From Clostridia bacterium (GTDB taxonomy: Bacteria; Bacillota; Clostridia; Oscillospirales; CAG-272): a DNA stretch of 14,330 bases. Positions 12,498-14,330 of the stretch are shown here, one piece after another. The position numbers and the translations under genes are program-made. The notes beneath the pieces were generated by a model, which did not search any database, was not told where the DNA came from, and was given only the letters and a program-made list of their open reading frames with translations. The stretch spans positions 1 to 14,330 of the forward strand of contig JAFNZX010000344.1 in the NCBI GenBank assembly GCA_017382615.1. The letters are read 5' to 3'. Numbering within the stretch: the first letter of the stretch is position 1; each line of letters starts with the position of its first letter.

Positions 12498-14330
12498 TCA
12501 CCGAACCGTTCTGAGGAATTCCGCAATCAAGCCCGCGTAGATCTGATTGGCAAAGCCCGTGGTATCCGAGGAAGGGTGTACCTTGTCCACGTTGTAAATC
12601 TCGTATACCGTGACGTCATTGCCAAAGGTGTAGTCCGGATAGGCTTCGGACATATACTCCTTCGAGCCCGGAATGATCTTATCGCTGTATCCAAGGTACT
12701 TGTAAATTTCAAAAATCGGAAAGCACCACTCTTCTGCCAACGCCTTCTGCGCATCGATCACGTTACTGTATCCCTTTCCGTAACCGTTTTCATACTCATA
12801 ATTGCTGATAAACACGATTCTTGCATGGGGATTGCGTGACAAAATCAGCGTCAGAATAAAGTTCACAGCCCCCTTGTAGCAATTACGGTTGACCGATGCC
12901 GCAAACTGTGCAAGCTTATGATCGGGAATTCCCGAAAGGTCACCGAAATACTTCTTGAGATTCTCATAGTTATTTGCGGTCATATACGTGTCCTCAGCCA
13001 AAAGCCCGTTTTGAATATTCTCCAAGGTAGGCTCCAGCTCGATGTCAATATTGCCGTTGGCATCGCGATACTTCCAATCGTTGTGACCGTGATCGATCAC
13101 AAACAGGTCGGGCATCGGCAAAGTCCCATCCAGATAGGGGAGCAGCTTGGTTTCAAACGTACCTGCCATAATACGATTGATCTGGCTCTGCGTCAGCGCA
13201 TTTGGCCACGCAGTATTTTTATCCAACGCGCGAAGCGCATCATAGTTTGCCACAAACCACTCGGCTTCCTCTTGCGTCATCGATAGCGAGGAGGTAATAT
13301 TGGAAATATTGGCACCGTTATAATCCCCCGTGCTGACGTTGGCACGGCACATAGAGCCGCCAACCGCCTCTTGAAATACTTGCGCACCCAGTTCCTGACC
13401 CACCAACAGCGGATATCCGCCGGCAGGAATGGACGTGCCGCACCACCAGATGCGCTTTCCGCTCCAATAGCTACCGTTCCCCTCCAGGACAGACCAATCG
13501 TGCAGACTTGCCACCTTGGCATCGGACACGTACAAATAGGTTGCCTGCGCACAGCTCTCGAAGGTATATTCCGTGTAATTTGCATTGGAAATGCACGCTA
13601 TGACCGTGCCGTCAAGATCGGTACGCGCAAAGCCGTACGATCCGCCCGTTTTCAGGGTCACGGTGACACTGTAGTACGGAGGAATGATATATTGGGTGTG
13701 AGTGGAGAAGCTGCCGAATCCCACTTGCTTGCCAACCGTGCTTGAGGGGAGCACGTACCCCGCCCCCTTTTCGATCAGCTCAAAATCGGTCGGTATAACC
13801 GATTCCGATGCCTGCGTGCCATTGGTCACGGTAAACGTCGTCGTGCTGCCGTTTGTAAACGTAATTGTGTACGTATCAACGTTGCCCTGCGTGCCGGTAA
13901 GCTCTATGGAAGTAATTCCATTCCCGTCCTTGCCGTCAACGCCATCTTTTCCGTCGATGCCATCCTTACCGTCGACACCGTCTTTACCGTCGACACCGTC
14001 CTTGCCGTCGACGCCGTCCTTGCCGTCGACGCCGTCCTTGCCGTCGACGCCGTCCTTACCGTCGGAACCCTTCAGGGATGCAAGCCAGTCATCCAGTGTG
14101 CCCTCATAGCCGTTTGCTACGGCCAGCTCATAGGCAGAAAGGCCATTGGTGCCATCTTCGCCGTCGATGCCATCCTTGCCATCGATGCCGTCTTTACCAT
14201 CGGCGCCGTCTTTACCATCGATGCCGTCTTTACCATCGACGCCATCTTTTCCGTCGGCACCCTTCAGAGATGCCAGCCAGTCATCTAGGGTACCCTCGTA
14301 GCCGTTTGCTACGGCCAATTCATAGGCGGA
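12498..14330 (-). CDS. Collagen-like repeat protein with SGNH-hydrolase domain (partial)
   Basis: The 610 visible residues are open to the right edge, so the N-terminus (and any signal peptide) is missing. Residues 1-64 are the tail of one repeat unit: SAYELAVANGYEGTLDDW, then LASLKG and a G-x-D triplet tract (26-63). From 65 a second unit follows with a longer tract (90-138), then a beta-rich stretch (ITSIELTGTQG, TFTNGSTTTFTVTNG) and a second beta-rich region (about 180-285). The last 320 residues form an SGNH/GDSL-type hydrolase: block I GTS (298-300), GHND (415-418), and DKVH (582-585) giving Asp and His. This suggests an extracellular esterase or carbohydrate deacetylase on a repetitive stalk. 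There is no C-terminal anchor; the protein ends at FLRTVR. The SAYELAVANGYEGT motif is common in secreted proteins of gut Bacillota. Confidence 0.85.
   Translation of the reverse strand, partial: SAYELAVANGYEGTLDDWLASLKGADGKDGVDGKDGIDGKDGADGKDGIDGKDGIDGEDGTNGLSAYELAVANGYEGTLDDWLASLKGSDGKDGVDGKDGVDGKDGVDGKDGVDGKDGVDGKDGIDGKDGVDGKDGNGITSIELTGTQGNVDTYTITFTNGSTTTFTVTNGTQASESVIPTDFELIEKGAGYVLPSSTVGKQVGFGSFSTHTQYIIPPYYSVTVTLKTGGSYGFARTDLDGTVIACISNANYTEYTFESCAQATYLYVSDAKVASLHDWSVLEGNGSYWSGKRIWWCGTSIPAGGYPLLVGQELGAQVFQEAVGGSMCRANVSTGDYNGANISNITSSLSMTQEEAEWFVANYDALRALDKNTAWPNALTQSQINRIMAGTFETKLLPYLDGTLPMPDLFVIDHGHNDWKYRDANGNIDIELEPTLENIQNGLLAEDTYMTANNYENLKKYFGDLSGIPDHKLAQFAASVNRNCYKGAVNFILTLILSRNPHARIVFISNYEYENGYGKGYSNVIDAQKALAEEWCFPIFEIYKYLGYSDKIIPGSKEYMSEAYPDYTFGNDVTVYEIYNVDKVHPSSDTTGFANQIYAGLIAEFLRTVR
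13917..14255 (-). repeat. 18-bp tandem repeats and 192-bp unit encoding the stalk
   Basis: Two tracts, 13917-14063 and 14142-14255, are built from an 18-bp unit encoding G-K-D-G-V/I-D. On the plus strand CCGTCGACGCCGTCCTTG recurs almost unchanged several times around 14004-14057, many copies with a GTCGAC site. Including the SAYELAVANG block, copies start at 14330 and 14138, a 192-bp (64-residue) period. Near-identity at the DNA level points to recent slippage or recombination. Confidence 0.9.

Noticed and set aside
13917..14255. CRISPR or intergenic satellite
   Set aside because: The 18-bp units keep one reading frame and encode regular Gly-x-Asp triplets continuous with a hydrolase domain.

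Overview
The window looks like chromosome of a low-to-mid GC Bacillota (Clostridia-like), probably uncultured and gut-associated. The evidence is strong Shine-Dalgarno sites, consensus sigma-A promoters with 17-bp spacers, the trmK-nif3 gene pair and the gene content. No rRNA or tRNA is present, so placement below class is a guess.

Layout. Positions 1-443 (minus) hold the start of a PP-loop ATPase that runs off the left edge. Positions 444-794 are an AT-rich gap containing a short remnant of the 3' end of an rRNA uracil methyltransferase gene. Positions 795-2032 (minus) are a two-gene unit: a four-helix-bundle S23-type protein followed by a membrane protein of unknown function. Upstream of it, 2056-2258 is an array of short hairpins spaced about 22 bp apart. 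A 27-bp near-repeat (642-668 and 2241-2267, 24 of 27 identical) lies in the 3' end of the intact methyltransferase gene and in the remnant. The 1.6 kb between them therefore looks like an insertion into the gene's 3' end.

Positions 2220-5765 (minus) are a tightly packed housekeeping operon: trmK, a Nif3-family gene, a metallophosphoesterase and rlmD, with overlapping or nearly touching ends. A large nested inverted repeat (5781-5879) separates it from a small DUF1858 gene (5886-6086) that has a consensus promoter. Next comes a 281-bp inverted-repeat-bounded, hairpin-rich segment (6229-6509). It sits exactly at the 3' end of a three-gene toxin-antitoxin operon (6505-7593, minus: RelE/HigB-like toxin, XRE antitoxin, SF0329-like protein). 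The toxin appears N-terminally truncated. Its promoter holds a palindromic operator inside the spacer.

The plus-strand half carries a DUF2079 polytopic membrane protein with its own promoter, then prfB (release factor 2, without the usual programmed frameshift) and the bifunctional NAD(P)H-hydrate repair enzyme nnr. A bidirectional terminator (12436-12487) separates nnr from a convergent, 5'-truncated gene (12498-14330, minus). That gene encodes a repetitive collagen-like surface protein ending in an SGNH-hydrolase domain.

The most unusual part is 642-2267: an insertion at the 3' end of rlmD carrying an S23-family gene, a membrane protein gene and a diversified hairpin array, with no recognisable recombinase. 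Its mobility is inferred, not shown.
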